Assembly (NCBI RefSeq): GCF_019550915.1 | Contig: NZ_JAHWCI010000001.1 | Coordinates: forward strand, 62,001 to 126,000 | DNA from: Mumia sp. zg.B17 | Lineage (GTDB): Bacteria; Actinomycetota; Actinomycetes; Propionibacteriales; Nocardioidaceae | Length of the DNA: 64,000 nucleotides | Reading direction: 5' to 3' | Shown: piece after piece, positions 46,054 to 54,267 of the stretch | Numbering within the stretch: the stretch's first letter is position 1 | Layout of the letters: each line of letters begins with the position of its first letter | Made by a program: the position numbers and the translations under genes | Notes under the pieces: model-generated | What the model was told of the DNA's origin: nothing | Database searches by the model: none | Seen by the model: the letters and a program-made list of their open reading frames with translations, nothing else

Positions 46054-48270
46054 GTGTCCTGGTACCTCTACCGCCTTGGTCGGTGGGCGTTCCGCCACCG
46101 CAAGAGTGTCCTCGTCGCGTGGCTGGCCGTCCTGCTGCTCGCGGGGACCGGTGCGGCGACGCTGTCGGGCAAGACCTCGGACAACTTCTCGATGCCGGGT
46201 CTGGAGTCGGTCCAGGCGTTCGACCTCATGAAGGAGCGCAACCCCCAGGCCGCCGCCGACGGCGCCACCGCGCGCATCGTCTTCAAGGCCCCCGAGGGCT
46301 CGAAGGTCACCGACCCAGAGTTCGCCGGCGTCATCACCGACACGGTGTCGTCGATGGCCGCGGACAAGGGGGTCGTCAACGCCGTCGACCCGTTCCAGGC
46401 CAAGCAGGTCTCGCCGGACGAGACGATGGCCTACACGACCGTCACCTACGAGTCGCAGGCCATCGACCTCTCGGAGGCGCAGGTCTCCGCGCTCGAGGAG
46501 GCGCCCGAGGCCGGACGCGACGCCGGCATGACCGTCGAGGTGGGCGGTGACGCGCTGACCCAGATCCCCGAGACCGGGAGCTCGGAGATCATCGGCGTCG
46601 TCGTCGCGCTGATCGTCCTGATCATCACGTTCGGCTCGCTGATCGCGGCCGGCATGCCGCTGCTGACCGCGCTGATCGGCGTCGGCATCGGCGTCGCGGG
46701 GATCACCACCCTGACCGGCTTCATGTCGCTGGGCTCGACCACGCCCATCCTCGCCACCATGCTCGGGCTCGCGGTCGGCATCGACTACGCGCTCTTCATC
46801 GTGTCCCGGTACCGGCACGAGGTGATGGTCGGACGCGATCCGGAGGAGGCCTCCGGGCGTGCGGTCGGCACCGCCGGCAGCGCGGTCGTCTTCGCCGGGC
46901 TGACGGTCGTCATCGCCCTCGTCGGACTGTCGGTCGTCAACATCTCGATCCTCACCGAGATGGGACTCGCCGCCGCGGCCACGGTCGCGATCGCGGTGCT
47001 CATCGCCCTGACCCTGCTGCCGGCCCTCTTCGGCTTCTCCAAGCGCCGCATCATCAAGGGCAAGATCCCGGGTCTGCGGCAGCACGACCCCGAGGCGGAC
47101 GACCACTCGGGCAAGCCGGCCATGGGCCAGCGCTGGGCCGGACTCGTCACCCGGCGCAAGGCCGTCGTCGCCGTGCTCGGTGTGGCCGTCGCGCTCGTCG
47201 CCTCGATCCCCGTCCTCTCGCTGGAGGAGTCCCTGCCCGACGACGGCACCGCCTCGGTCGGGACGACCCAGCGCAAGGCGTACGACCTCATCGCCGAGGG
47301 GTTCGGGGCGGGGTCGAACGGACCGCTCCTCGTGGTCGTCGACACCGCGAAGGCCGACGATCCCGAGGCCGCGGTGGCGGAGACGACGAAGGCCGTCGAG
47401 GGCATCGACACCGACGTGGCCGCGGTCGTGCCCGGCCAGCCGATGCCGGACACCGACCTCGCCACGATCACCGTCGTCCCCAAGAGCGGCCCCGCAGACC
47501 AGGAGACCCAGGACCTGGTCGGCGAGATCCGTGACGCCGTGCAGGACGTGAAGGGCGAGACGGGTGCCGACGTGCTGGTCAGCGGTCAGACGGCCGTCTC
47601 GGTGGACGTGTCGGAGAAGCTGGCCGACGCCCTGCCCGTCTATCTGACGCTGGTGGTGGGCCTGGCGTTCGTGCTGCTGATCCTGGTGTTCCGCTCGATC
47701 CTGGTGCCGCTGTCGGCGGTCCTGGGCTTCCTCCTCACCATCGGGATGGCGCTGGGCGCGACCGTGGCGGTCTTCCAGTGGGGCTGGCTGGCCGACGTGT
47801 TCGGTGTGGACACGCCAGGGCCGATCATCAGCATCCTGCCGCTGCTCATGGTGGGCATCCTGTTCGGGCTCGCCATGGACTACCAGGTGTTCCTGGTGTC
47901 GCGGATGCGGGAGGACTACGTCCACAGCAAGGACGCCCAGCGCGCCGTCGTCAACGGGTTCAGCCACAGCGCCCGCGTGGTGACCGCCGCGGCGATCATC
48001 ATGATCTCGGTCTTCGGCAGCTTCATCATCAGCGACGAGGCGATGATCAAGCCGATCGGCTTCGGGCTCGCCTTCGGCATCCTCGCCGACGCGTTCCTGG
48101 TCCGGATGACGCTGATCCCGGCCTTCATGGCGATCGCCGGCCGCTCCGCCTGGTGGCTCCCCGCCTGGCTGGACAAGATCATCCCGGACCTCGACATCGA
48201 GGGCGACGCGCTCGCCAAGCGCCTCGGGGAGCGGACTGAGTCGGAGCCCGTCGGCGCTCAGGCGCCGTAG
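46054..48270 (+). CDS. MMPL family transporter
   Basis: A 738-aa RND-type membrane protein with about twelve helices. Each half has a first helix, a large extracytoplasmic loop (about 45-165 and 375-515), then five helices. Family motifs include GIDYALFIVSRYRHEV (first half) and FGLAMDYQVFLVSRMREDY (second half), which carry the proton-relay Asp-Tyr pairs. It would export a lipid or drug by proton motive force. GTG start, 43 nt after tetR. The 3' end overlaps the convergent transglycosylase gene by 13 nt. Confidence 0.9.
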   Translation: MSWYLYRLGRWAFRHRKSVLVAWLAVLLLAGTGAATLSGKTSDNFSMPGLESVQAFDLMKERNPQAAADGATARIVFKAPEGSKVTDPEFAGVITDTVSSMAADKGVVNAVDPFQAKQVSPDETMAYTTVTYESQAIDLSEAQVSALEEAPEAGRDAGMTVEVGGDALTQIPETGSSEIIGVVVALIVLIITFGSLIAAGMPLLTALIGVGIGVAGITTLTGFMSLGSTTPILATMLGLAVGIDYALFIVSRYRHEVMVGRDPEEASGRAVGTAGSAVVFAGLTVVIALVGLSVVNISILTEMGLAAAATVAIAVLIALTLLPALFGFSKRRIIKGKIPGLRQHDPEADDHSGKPAMGQRWAGLVTRRKAVVAVLGVAVALVASIPVLSLEESLPDDGTASVGTTQRKAYDLIAEGFGAGSNGPLLVVVDTAKADDPEAAVAETTKAVEGIDTDVAAVVPGQPMPDTDLATITVVPKSGPADQETQDLVGEIRDAVQDVKGETGADVLVSGQTAVSVDVSEKLADALPVYLTLVVGLAFVLLILVFRSILVPLSAVLGFLLTIGMALGATVAVFQWGWLADVFGVDTPGPIISILPLLMVGILFGLAMDYQVFLVSRMREDYVHSKDAQRAVVNGFSHSARVVTAAAIIMISVFGSFIISDEAMIKPIGFGLAFGILADAFLVRMTLIPAFMAIAGRSAWWLPAWLDKIIPDLDIEGDALAKRLGERTESEPVGAQAP

Positions 48271-49043
48271 GAGTCGGCCGCGGCCAGCACCGCGGCAACG
48301 TAGGCGACGGCGTGGTTGTACGACCTCACCGCGGCGGTCCACCCGGACCCCGTGGTGAGGTCGTCGCCGTTGGCGCACAGATAACGGCCGGCGGCGTACG
48401 CGGCGTCGTCGAGGTCCGCACGGTCTGCCACGCCGTCGCCGTCGCCGTCGGAGCCCCACCGTCGCCACGTGCTCCCGATGAACTGCATCGGGCCGACGGC
48501 GTGGTCCCAGGCCGGGTTGCCGTGGGCGGCGGTGTCGTCGGCCGAGGCCGCGAGCGCGGAGACGCCGCCGGTGCCGTCGAGCGCCGGACCGTGGATCGGT
48601 CGCCGGGTGGTCCCGTCGGCGAGCAGCGTGTTGCCGTCGATGGTGCCGTGCTGCGACTCGACCCAGCCGATGCCGGCCAGCGTCGTCCACCCCAGGCGAC
48701 AACCGGGATCCTCCTCCTCGAGCCGCAGGGCGGCTCTCGCATAGGCGGTCACCGCCCTGGCCGCGATCCCGGTCCGACCGGCCTCCGCCGACACCCATCC
48801 GCGGTCGAGGCCCGATCCGAGCCTCCCGACGCCCGAGTCGAGCGACGAGGTCGCGAGGAGAGGAGCGGCGGTGGAGGCCGTGGCCGCAGCCGTGGACGGT
48901 GGGTCGTACGCGCTCACGCTGGCCGCACCCACACGCGCGTCCGCGCCGGCGCCCGCCCACGTCAGCAGCCCGGCCGTCGCGCACAGCACCCCGAGCGCAG
49001 CGGGGACCACCACACCCTTGCTCCACGCGACCCGGCTGTTCAC
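48258..49043 (-). CDS. Secreted lytic transglycosylase (SLT-like)
   Basis: A 261-aa secreted protein. Signal peptide about 1-32 (SKGVVVPAALGVLCATAGLLTWAGAGA), then a spacer and a lysozyme-like domain. The catalytic Glu is in LAGIGWVESQHGTIDGN, followed by DHAVGPMQFIGSTWRRWGSDGDGDGVADRADLDDAAYAAGRYLC, with a calcium-loop-like DGDGDG. It cleaves peptidoglycan glycan strands. GTG 49043 is chosen: a TACGCT box ends 7 nt upstream and the signal peptide begins right after. Longer frames upstream run through the divergent promoter. Confidence 0.88.
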   Translation of the reverse strand: MNSRVAWSKGVVVPAALGVLCATAGLLTWAGAGADARVGAASVSAYDPPSTAAATASTAAPLLATSSLDSGVGRLGSGLDRGWVSAEAGRTGIAARAVTAYARAALRLEEEDPGCRLGWTTLAGIGWVESQHGTIDGNTLLADGTTRRPIHGPALDGTGGVSALAASADDTAAHGNPAWDHAVGPMQFIGSTWRRWGSDGDGDGVADRADLDDAAYAAGRYLCANGDDLTTGSGWTAAVRSYNHAVAYVAAVLAAADSYGA

Positions 49044-49050
49044 GCTGGCC

Positions 49051-49056
49051 AGCGTA
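49051..49056 (-). promoter_or_regulatory. -10 box of transglycosylase gene, leaderless
   Basis: TACGCT on the minus strand ends 7 nt before the GTG at 49043; it supports that start. Confidence 0.5.
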
Positions 49057-49083
49057 GACGCCGTCGCGTCGCCGGGTCCCTCG

Positions 49084-49089
49084 TACGCT
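49084..49089 (+). promoter_or_regulatory. -10 box of sirtuin gene, leaderless
   Basis: TACGCT ends 6 nt before the GTG at 49096. The two divergent -10 boxes are 27 nt apart. Confidence 0.5.
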
Positions 49090-49095
49090 GGAAGC

Positions 49096-49920
49096 GTGGA
49101 CATCGTCACTGAGCAGCCGGCGCTCGACGAGGTGCGTGCCCTGCTCGACGGGCGGCGCGTGGTCGCTTTGACCGGCGCTGGCATCAGCACCGACTCCGGC
49201 ATCCCGGACTACCGCGGACCGGGCTCGGTGCCGCGTCAGCCGATGACGTACCAGGAGTTCGTGGCCAGCCCGCAGGCGCAGCAGCGCTACTGGGCCCGGG
49301 CCCACATCGGCTGGCGGCACATGACCGGTGCCGAGCCGAACGCCGCCCACCACGCGCTGGTCGCCCTGGAGCAGTCCGGCGTGGTCTCAGCGGTGATCAC
49401 CCAGAACGTCGACGGGCTGCACGAGGCCGCCGGCCAGCGCGAGCTCGTCGCCCTGCACGGGCGGATCGCCGACGTCGTCTGCCTGGGCTGCGGCGCCCGT
49501 TCGCCGCGCGCCGAGCTGCACGAACGGCTCGACGTCCTGAACCCCGGCTACGGCGACGGCGCGTACGCGATCGCACCCGACGGCGACGCGGTGCTGGAGG
49601 AGACCAGCACGTTCCGGGTCGCCCCGTGCCTGAGGTGCGGCGGCATCCTGAAGCCGGACGTGGTCTTCTTCGGCGAGACCGTCCCGAAGCCGCGCGTGGA
49701 GCACTGCCGCGCGCTGGTCGACGCCGCGGACGCGCTGCTCGTCGTCGGGTCGTCGCTGCAGGTGATGTCCGGGCTGCGCTTCGTCCGGCAGGCGGCGAAG
49801 GCCGGGAAGCCGGTGGTGATCGTGAACCGGGGGGCGACCCGCGGGGACGACCTGGCCACCCTGAAGCTCGACGCCGGGTGCGCGGAGACGCTCGTCCCGT
49901 GGGCGGCCTCGGTCTGCTGA
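49096..49920 (+). CDS. Sir2-type NAD-dependent protein deacylase
   Basis: A 274-aa sirtuin. NAD-binding GAGISTDSGIPDYRGPGS (about 27-44), TQNVDGLHEAAG (about 100-111) and catalytic His in ALHGR. Zinc is held by Cys pairs CLGC and CLRC. VVFFGETVP and VVGSSLQV complete the fold. The length and the SIPDYRGPGSVPRQPMTYQEF insertion resemble actinobacterial class III/IV sirtuins. It removes acetyl or acyl groups from lysines such as acetyl-CoA synthetase. The GTG start is supported by the TACGCT box. Confidence 0.93.
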   Translation: MDIVTEQPALDEVRALLDGRRVVALTGAGISTDSGIPDYRGPGSVPRQPMTYQEFVASPQAQQRYWARAHIGWRHMTGAEPNAAHHALVALEQSGVVSAVITQNVDGLHEAAGQRELVALHGRIADVVCLGCGARSPRAELHERLDVLNPGYGDGAYAIAPDGDAVLEETSTFRVAPCLRCGGILKPDVVFFGETVPKPRVEHCRALVDAADALLVVGSSLQVMSGLRFVRQAAKAGKPVVIVNRGATRGDDLATLKLDAGCAETLVPWAASVC

Positions 49921-49948
49921 CCTCCGTCGGAGCGAGGCGGCCCGGCGA

Positions 49949-51127
49949 TCATCGGAGGTCGCAGGCCTCGGCATGCGAGACCAGCGCGGTCGCCCCGTCA
50001 GGCGTCAGCACGAACAGTCGCCCGCGCGCCATCGCCAGGTGTGACACGTGCGGCTGCGGCAGGTCGGTGGCGGCCCAGCGTGCGGTGTCGGCCGAGACCA
50101 GCGCCGTACGGGACCCTGCTCCGACCGCGATCGCTGCGCACGAGCCGTCGTACGCGGCGCGCGGCTGTGCGACGTACGGATCGACCCGGACCGCAGGCAG
50201 CCGGATGCGGCGGACGTCCTCGGCACCGATGCGCCACCCGGCGAGCCGGTCGCCGACCCATCCCGCGACGAGGCAGGCGTCACCGGCGCACGCGACGTCG
50301 ACGGCTCCGCTGGAAGGACCGTCGGACGGGCCCAGCGCGAGCCGTCGCCACGTCCGCAGGTCCGGTGTGGTCCACGCGGCCGCGGTCTGACGGGTGCCGG
50401 CGTCGTCGGTCACGGTCTCGGTGCCGACGACCACGACCGCGGACCCGGTCGCGCCGACGGCCGTCGGCAGGGCCTGGACGTCGCCGGCGCTGGAGAAGGG
50501 GCCGATGTCGGTGCGCCGAACCCATCGGCCGCGGTCCTCGCGCCACACGGCGGGGGACAGGCGCGACGGCGACGTCGCCCAGCTCCCGACGACAGCGTCG
50601 ACAGGAGCGGCCGTGAGCCCGGTGAGCCCTCCGGCCGACGGACCGCCGAAGGTCTCGAAGACCTGAGGCACCTCCGCGACGCCGTCGAGCGTCCCCGACC
50701 ACGCCGTCCAGCGCGGCATCAGGTGCGCGCCTCCCGTCGCGTTGCCGAGGGCGACGACGCCACCGTCGGGAGCGACGGCGAGGTGGACCAGGGACGCGAT
50801 GCGGCCGTACCCCGTGGCAGGCTCCAGCGGGACGTCTGCCCAGACCGATCCCTCGTGCGCCAGCAGGCGCGGACGTGCACCGTCTCCGCTGCCGACCGAC
50901 CCGCCGACCACGAGGCGGTCACCGGCCGCCTCCACGGACGCCGGTCGTGTCCGGCCCGGAAGCGGCTCGGCGAACCAGCCCCCGGGCAGCGTCGCGCGTG
51001 GAGGCGGGGCCAGTGACGTGGGGACCGGGGTGGGGTTTGAGGAGACGTCGTCGACGCGGTCTGCCGCCGAGGAGCATGCGGTGAGCGCGACCACCGTCGT
51101 CGCCAGCGAGAGGACCACCCGGTGCAT
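49949..51127 (-). CDS. Putative lipoprotein, beta-propeller-like, unknown function
   Basis: A 392-aa secreted protein. Signal MHRVVLSLATTVVALTACSS with lipobox Cys18. After a Thr/Pro linker, the mature part repeats a pattern of a Trp-containing beta strand with VAAWTTPDLRTW, DVACAGDACLVAGWV and similar, suggesting a six- or seven-bladed propeller. Two Cys pairs may form disulphides. I do not recognise the family. The ATG at 51127 is supported by a TACGGT box 6 nt upstream and by the signal peptide. Divergent from cobU. Confidence 0.6.
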   Translation of the reverse strand: MHRVVLSLATTVVALTACSSAADRVDDVSSNPTPVPTSLAPPPRATLPGGWFAEPLPGRTRPASVEAAGDRLVVGGSVGSGDGARPRLLAHEGSVWADVPLEPATGYGRIASLVHLAVAPDGGVVALGNATGGAHLMPRWTAWSGTLDGVAEVPQVFETFGGPSAGGLTGLTAAPVDAVVGSWATSPSRLSPAVWREDRGRWVRRTDIGPFSSAGDVQALPTAVGATGSAVVVVGTETVTDDAGTRQTAAAWTTPDLRTWRRLALGPSDGPSSGAVDVACAGDACLVAGWVGDRLAGWRIGAEDVRRIRLPAVRVDPYVAQPRAAYDGSCAAIAVGAGSRTALVSADTARWAATDLPQPHVSHLAMARGRLFVLTPDGATALVSHAEACDLR

Positions 51128-51133
51128 GGGTCG

Positions 51134-51139
51134 ACCGTA
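51134..51139 (-). promoter_or_regulatory. -10 box, leaderless promoter
   Basis: TACGGT on the minus strand ends 6 nt before the ATG at 51127. Confidence 0.5.
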
Positions 51140-51278
51140 CGACGGCGGGAGCCCTCGTGGCCTGCGCCGGCCAGGACAGCCGCCACGTGAGACCCGGTGA
51201 GGCGGTCGGGCCTGCACCGTGCGAGGCTCGCAGGAGAGCTGGAGCCAGGACGGCCTTCACGGGGTGAGAGGGGCGGAC

Positions 51279-51812
51279 ATGAGCCGCAGAGTGCTGGTCA
51301 CCGGAGGCGTACGCTCCGGCAAGTCGCGGTACGCGGAGTCGCTGCTGGCGCGTCAGCAGCACGTCACCTACATCGCGCCGGGACCCATCCCGGACGGCAG
51401 CGACCTCGACTGGCAGGCGCGGATCCTCCAGCACCAGCGGCGTCGGCCCGAGGGCTGGACGACGATCGAGACCGTCGACGTCGCGGGTGCGCTCAGGGGT
51501 GCCGAGACGCCCGTCCTGGTCGACTGCATCGGCACCTGGGTGACGGCCGTGCTGGACGAGCTCGGGGCGTGGGAGGTTCCGGAGGACCAGTGGCGCCCCG
51601 AGGCCGAGAAGCGGATCGAGAGCCTGGCCCAGGCGTGGCTCGCGCGCGATCGGCTGAGCGTCGCGGTGACGAACGAGGTCGGGTTCGGCGTGGTGCCGGA
51701 CCACCGGTCGGGCCGCATCTTCCGCGACGTCCTCGGGATGACCAACCAGCGGCTGGCCGAGGCGTCCGCCGAGGTGGCGCTCGTCGTCGCGGGGCGCGTG
51801 CTCCACCTCTGA
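51279..51812 (+). CDS. cobU: Adenosylcobinamide kinase / adenosylcobinamide-phosphate guanylyltransferase
   Basis: A 177-aa P-loop enzyme. VLVTGGVRSGKSRYAESLL (about 5-23) is the CobU P-loop, and VDCIGTWVT binds the cofactor. VTNEVGFGVVPDHRSGRIFRDVLGMTNQRLA is the C-terminal family signature with GTP contacts. It phosphorylates and guanylylates adenosylcobinamide for nucleotide-loop assembly. The ATG 51279 lies in front of MSRRVLVTGG; an upstream in-frame start would add 20 unlikely residues. Convergent with cobS. Confidence 0.94.
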   Translation: MSRRVLVTGGVRSGKSRYAESLLARQQHVTYIAPGPIPDGSDLDWQARILQHQRRRPEGWTTIETVDVAGALRGAETPVLVDCIGTWVTAVLDELGAWEVPEDQWRPEAEKRIESLAQAWLARDRLSVAVTNEVGFGVVPDHRSGRIFRDVLGMTNQRLAEASAEVALVVAGRVLHL

Positions 51813-51831
51813 CCTACCGCCGCACGCCGGC

Positions 51832-52620
51832 TCAGGCCGCGGCGACCACGACGCACAGCACGGTGAGCGCGACCTCGACGCAGGCGCCGACGACATCGCC
51901 GGTGATGCCGCCGAGCAGCGCGACCGCTCGGCGGACGACGCTCACGACGACCGCTGCGGCGACGACGACGGCCGCCGCTCCCTGCCACCACGGTGCGGCG
52001 CCGGCCGCGGACGCGAGGCCGACCGCCGCGGCGGCGACCACGGCGATGCCGACAGCGGCAGGCAGGGGCACCGAGCGGGACACCGCGGCACCGAGCCCGC
52101 CGGTCGTCGCGGGCGGTACCGGCGAGGCGCAGGGGGCGACAACCGCCGCGCGAGAGACGCACACCAGGACGCCGACGAGGAGCCACCCGTACGGACGGCT
52201 AGCGACGGTGCCCAGACCCGCCGCCTGGATGAGCAGGACGACGACGAGTGCGACCACCCCCGCCGGCCCGACGTCGCCGGACTTCATGATCGCGAGCCGA
52301 CGGGAACGGTCGTACGGGGCAGCAAGCCCGTCGACGGTGTCGGCGAGACCGTCGAGGTGGAGGGCGTGGGTGCCGAGGGCGATCGCGGTCACCGCGAGCG
52401 CGCCGGTGATCAGCGCCGGGAGCCCGGCCACGGAGCCGAGGGCGACGACGACCGCGGCGGCCGCGCCGAGCGGCAGCGCCGCCAGCGGTGCCAGCAGCAT
52501 CGCGACGCGTGCACGGGGGCGGTCGACGACCGACGGCGCCGCCACCCGGATGGTGGTGAACGTCCCGGCCGCCAGGAGCGCGGCGTCGGTGAGGACACCC
52601 CGAGCCGGTCGGTCGCCCAT
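51832..52620 (-). CDS. cobS: Adenosylcobinamide-GDP ribazoletransferase (cobalamin synthase)
   Basis: A 262-aa membrane enzyme with about seven helices. The family signature THALHLDGLADTVDGLAAPYDRSRRLAIMKSGDVGPAGVVALV contains the metal-binding DGLADTVDG motif. It joins adenosylcobinamide-GDP to alpha-ribazole as the last step of cobalamin synthesis. ATG 52620 (GTG 52623 is adjacent) starts 10 nt after the cobT stop, so the two are co-transcribed. Convergent with cobU. Confidence 0.94.
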   Translation of the reverse strand: MGDRPARGVLTDAALLAAGTFTTIRVAAPSVVDRPRARVAMLLAPLAALPLGAAAAVVVALGSVAGLPALITGALAVTAIALGTHALHLDGLADTVDGLAAPYDRSRRLAIMKSGDVGPAGVVALVVVLLIQAAGLGTVASRPYGWLLVGVLVCVSRAAVVAPCASPVPPATTGGLGAAVSRSVPLPAAVGIAVVAAAAVGLASAAGAAPWWQGAAAVVVAAAVVVSVVRRAVALLGGITGDVVGACVEVALTVLCVVVAAA

Positions 52621-52630
52621 CACGGCGATG

Positions 52631-53692
52631 TCAGGCGTCCTGCGGGCCGAGCACGTCGGCGAGCAGCGACACCTCGGACAGCAGCGCGGCCGCAGAACGG
52701 AGGACGGGGAGTGCGGCGACGGCGCCGCTGCCCTCGCCCAGCCGCATGCCGAGGTCGAGCAGAGGCTCCAGCCCGAGCTTGGACAGCGCCGACGCCTGTG
52801 CGGGCTCCGGCGAACGGTGACCGGCCGCGAACCACGCCGCCGACCCATGGGCGAGGTCCTCGGCCACCAGGGCGCACGCCACCGAGATCACCCCGTCGAG
52901 GAGGATCGGGACTCCTCGGCGCGCGGCTTCGGTGAGGAACCCGACCTGGGCGGCCAGGTCGGCCGACCCGAGCGCGGTCAGACGGTCGATCGGGTCGGAC
53001 GTGCGGCCGCCCGCGCGCTCGAGCGCCTGAGCGACCACGGCCTCCTTGCGTGCGAGGGCTTCCCCGTCGACGCCCGAGCCGCGGCCCGTCACCTCGGCCG
53101 CGCTCAGGCCCAGAGACGCCGCGACCAGGGCCGCAGAGGGCGTGGTGTTGCCGATCCCCATGTCGCCGGCGACAAGGAGGTCGGCACCGGCCGCGACCTC
53201 CTCGACGGCGACGGCGACCCCGGCCGCGAGGGCCGCGGCCGTCTCCGCCGGAGCGAGCGCGTCCTCGACGTGGATGGCGCCCGAGCTCCGGCGCACCTTG
53301 TGCGCCGTCACCTCGGCCGGGAACGCGGTCGCGTCGACGTCGACGGCGATGTCGAGCACCCGCAAGGTGGCACCGTTCGCTCGGGCCAGGACCGCCACTC
53401 CAGCGCCGCCGGAGAGGAACTGCCGAACCATCAGAGCGGTGATCTCCGACGGGTAGGCCGAGACGCCGTGGCGGGTGACGCCGTGGTCGCCGGCGAACAC
53501 GACGACGCGGACGTTGCTCGGCGGTCGAGGCGGACACTGCCCTTGCACGGACGCCAGCCACACCGCGCACTCACCCAGCCGCCCGAGTGCTCCCGCGGGC
53601 GTCGCGAGACCAGCGAGACGCTCCTCCGCGCGGCGCCGTACGTCCGCCGACGGCGGGGCGACCCGGCCCTGGCCGACCTGCGCGTGAGTCAT
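52631..53692 (-). CDS. cobT: Nicotinate-nucleotide--dimethylbenzimidazole phosphoribosyltransferase
   Basis: A 353-aa enzyme with the CobT signatures VVVFAGDHGVTRHGVSAYPSEITALMVRQFLSGGAGVAVLAR, LLVAGDMGIGNTTPSAALVA and LDLGMRLGEGSGAVAALPVLRSAA; the catalytic Glu is in GMRLGEG. It makes alpha-ribazole phosphate from dimethylbenzimidazole, activating the lower ligand for CobS. GGAAGGGC precedes the ATG. Upstream TAGGGT (about 53735-53743, complement) is a possible -10. First gene of cobT-cobS. Confidence 0.95.
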   Translation of the reverse strand: MTHAQVGQGRVAPPSADVRRRAEERLAGLATPAGALGRLGECAVWLASVQGQCPPRPPSNVRVVVFAGDHGVTRHGVSAYPSEITALMVRQFLSGGAGVAVLARANGATLRVLDIAVDVDATAFPAEVTAHKVRRSSGAIHVEDALAPAETAAALAAGVAVAVEEVAAGADLLVAGDMGIGNTTPSAALVAASLGLSAAEVTGRGSGVDGEALARKEAVVAQALERAGGRTSDPIDRLTALGSADLAAQVGFLTEAARRGVPILLDGVISVACALVAEDLAHGSAAWFAAGHRSPEPAQASALSKLGLEPLLDLGMRLGEGSGAVAALPVLRSAAALLSEVSLLADVLGPQDA

Positions 53693-53840
53693 CGAGAGGC
53701 CCTTCCGAGCGGGTGGTGAGAGGTCTCCTCACCCTAATCCTGTGCCGCCGGGCGACCAGTGGCGACCGTCCGTCGCGACATACCGACCGCTCACCGACAG
53801 GAGCCGTGTCCCCGTGGACCGGTGCGGACGCCACTGGCAG

Positions 53841-53860
53841 CGTGTGACCGCGGTCACACG
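53841..53860. promoter_or_regulatory. CRP/GlxR-type operator
   Basis: CGTGTGACCGCGGTCACACG is a perfect 20-bp palindrome containing the cAMP-receptor consensus TGTGA-N6-TCACA. It lies 72 nt upstream of the DUF3311-mctP start codon, suited to carbon-source control by a CRP/GlxR protein. Confidence 0.75.
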
Positions 53861-53931
53861 GGGTGACGACGACCTCCCCGCGCGACGCAGACCTCGGGCC
53901 CGCCCAGGGCCGTGACGCGAAAGGGTTGCCG

Positions 53932-54267
53932 ATGACCTCCGGACCTCCGCCGACTGCCGACGATCCCACCCTGCACGAGACGACGCCACCGGCCAACAAA
54001 CCGCTGCTGATCCTGGCCACCGTGCTGCTCGCCATCCCCGTGATCGCCTTGCTGTGGGTCGACTCGTACGCCCGCATCGAGCCGAAGCTCGGACCGTGGC
54101 CGTTCTTCTTCTGGTACCAGTTCCTCTGGGTCTTCATCACCGCCGCCCTGACCTACACCTCGTACCGGATCGTGCTGGTCGCGCGGCCGCACCGCCCTAT
54201 GCACCATCGCGACGAGCACCGTCCCGACGAGCAGACGGACAGCGATCGAGCGGAGGGTGACCGGTGA
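53932..54267 (+). CDS. DUF3311 small membrane protein, partner of MctP
   Basis: A 111-aa protein with two transmembrane helices (about 23-42, KPLLILATVLLAIPVIALLWV, and 60-82, WPFFFWYQFLWVFITAALTYTSY) and hydrophilic ends. DUF3311 genes are regularly found before MctP-type sodium:solute symporters, which their product probably assists. ATG 53932 follows AAAGGG. It overlaps mctP by 4 nt. Confidence 0.88.
   Translation: MTSGPPPTADDPTLHETTPPANKPLLILATVLLAIPVIALLWVDSYARIEPKLGPWPFFFWYQFLWVFITAALTYTSYRIVLVARPHRPMHHRDEHRPDEQTDSDRAEGDR

Noticed and set aside
49044-49202. Longer N-terminus for the transglycosylase
   Set aside because: It would cover the divergent promoter, the sirtuin start, and lacks a ribosome site. 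The GTG at 49043 is followed at once by a signal peptide and preceded by a good -10 box.
51128-53760. Cobalamin riboswitch before cobU or cobT
   Set aside because: No B12 box or CCCGC-ACTGT-like core is visible in the gaps on either strand; the only good match is at 62958-63050.
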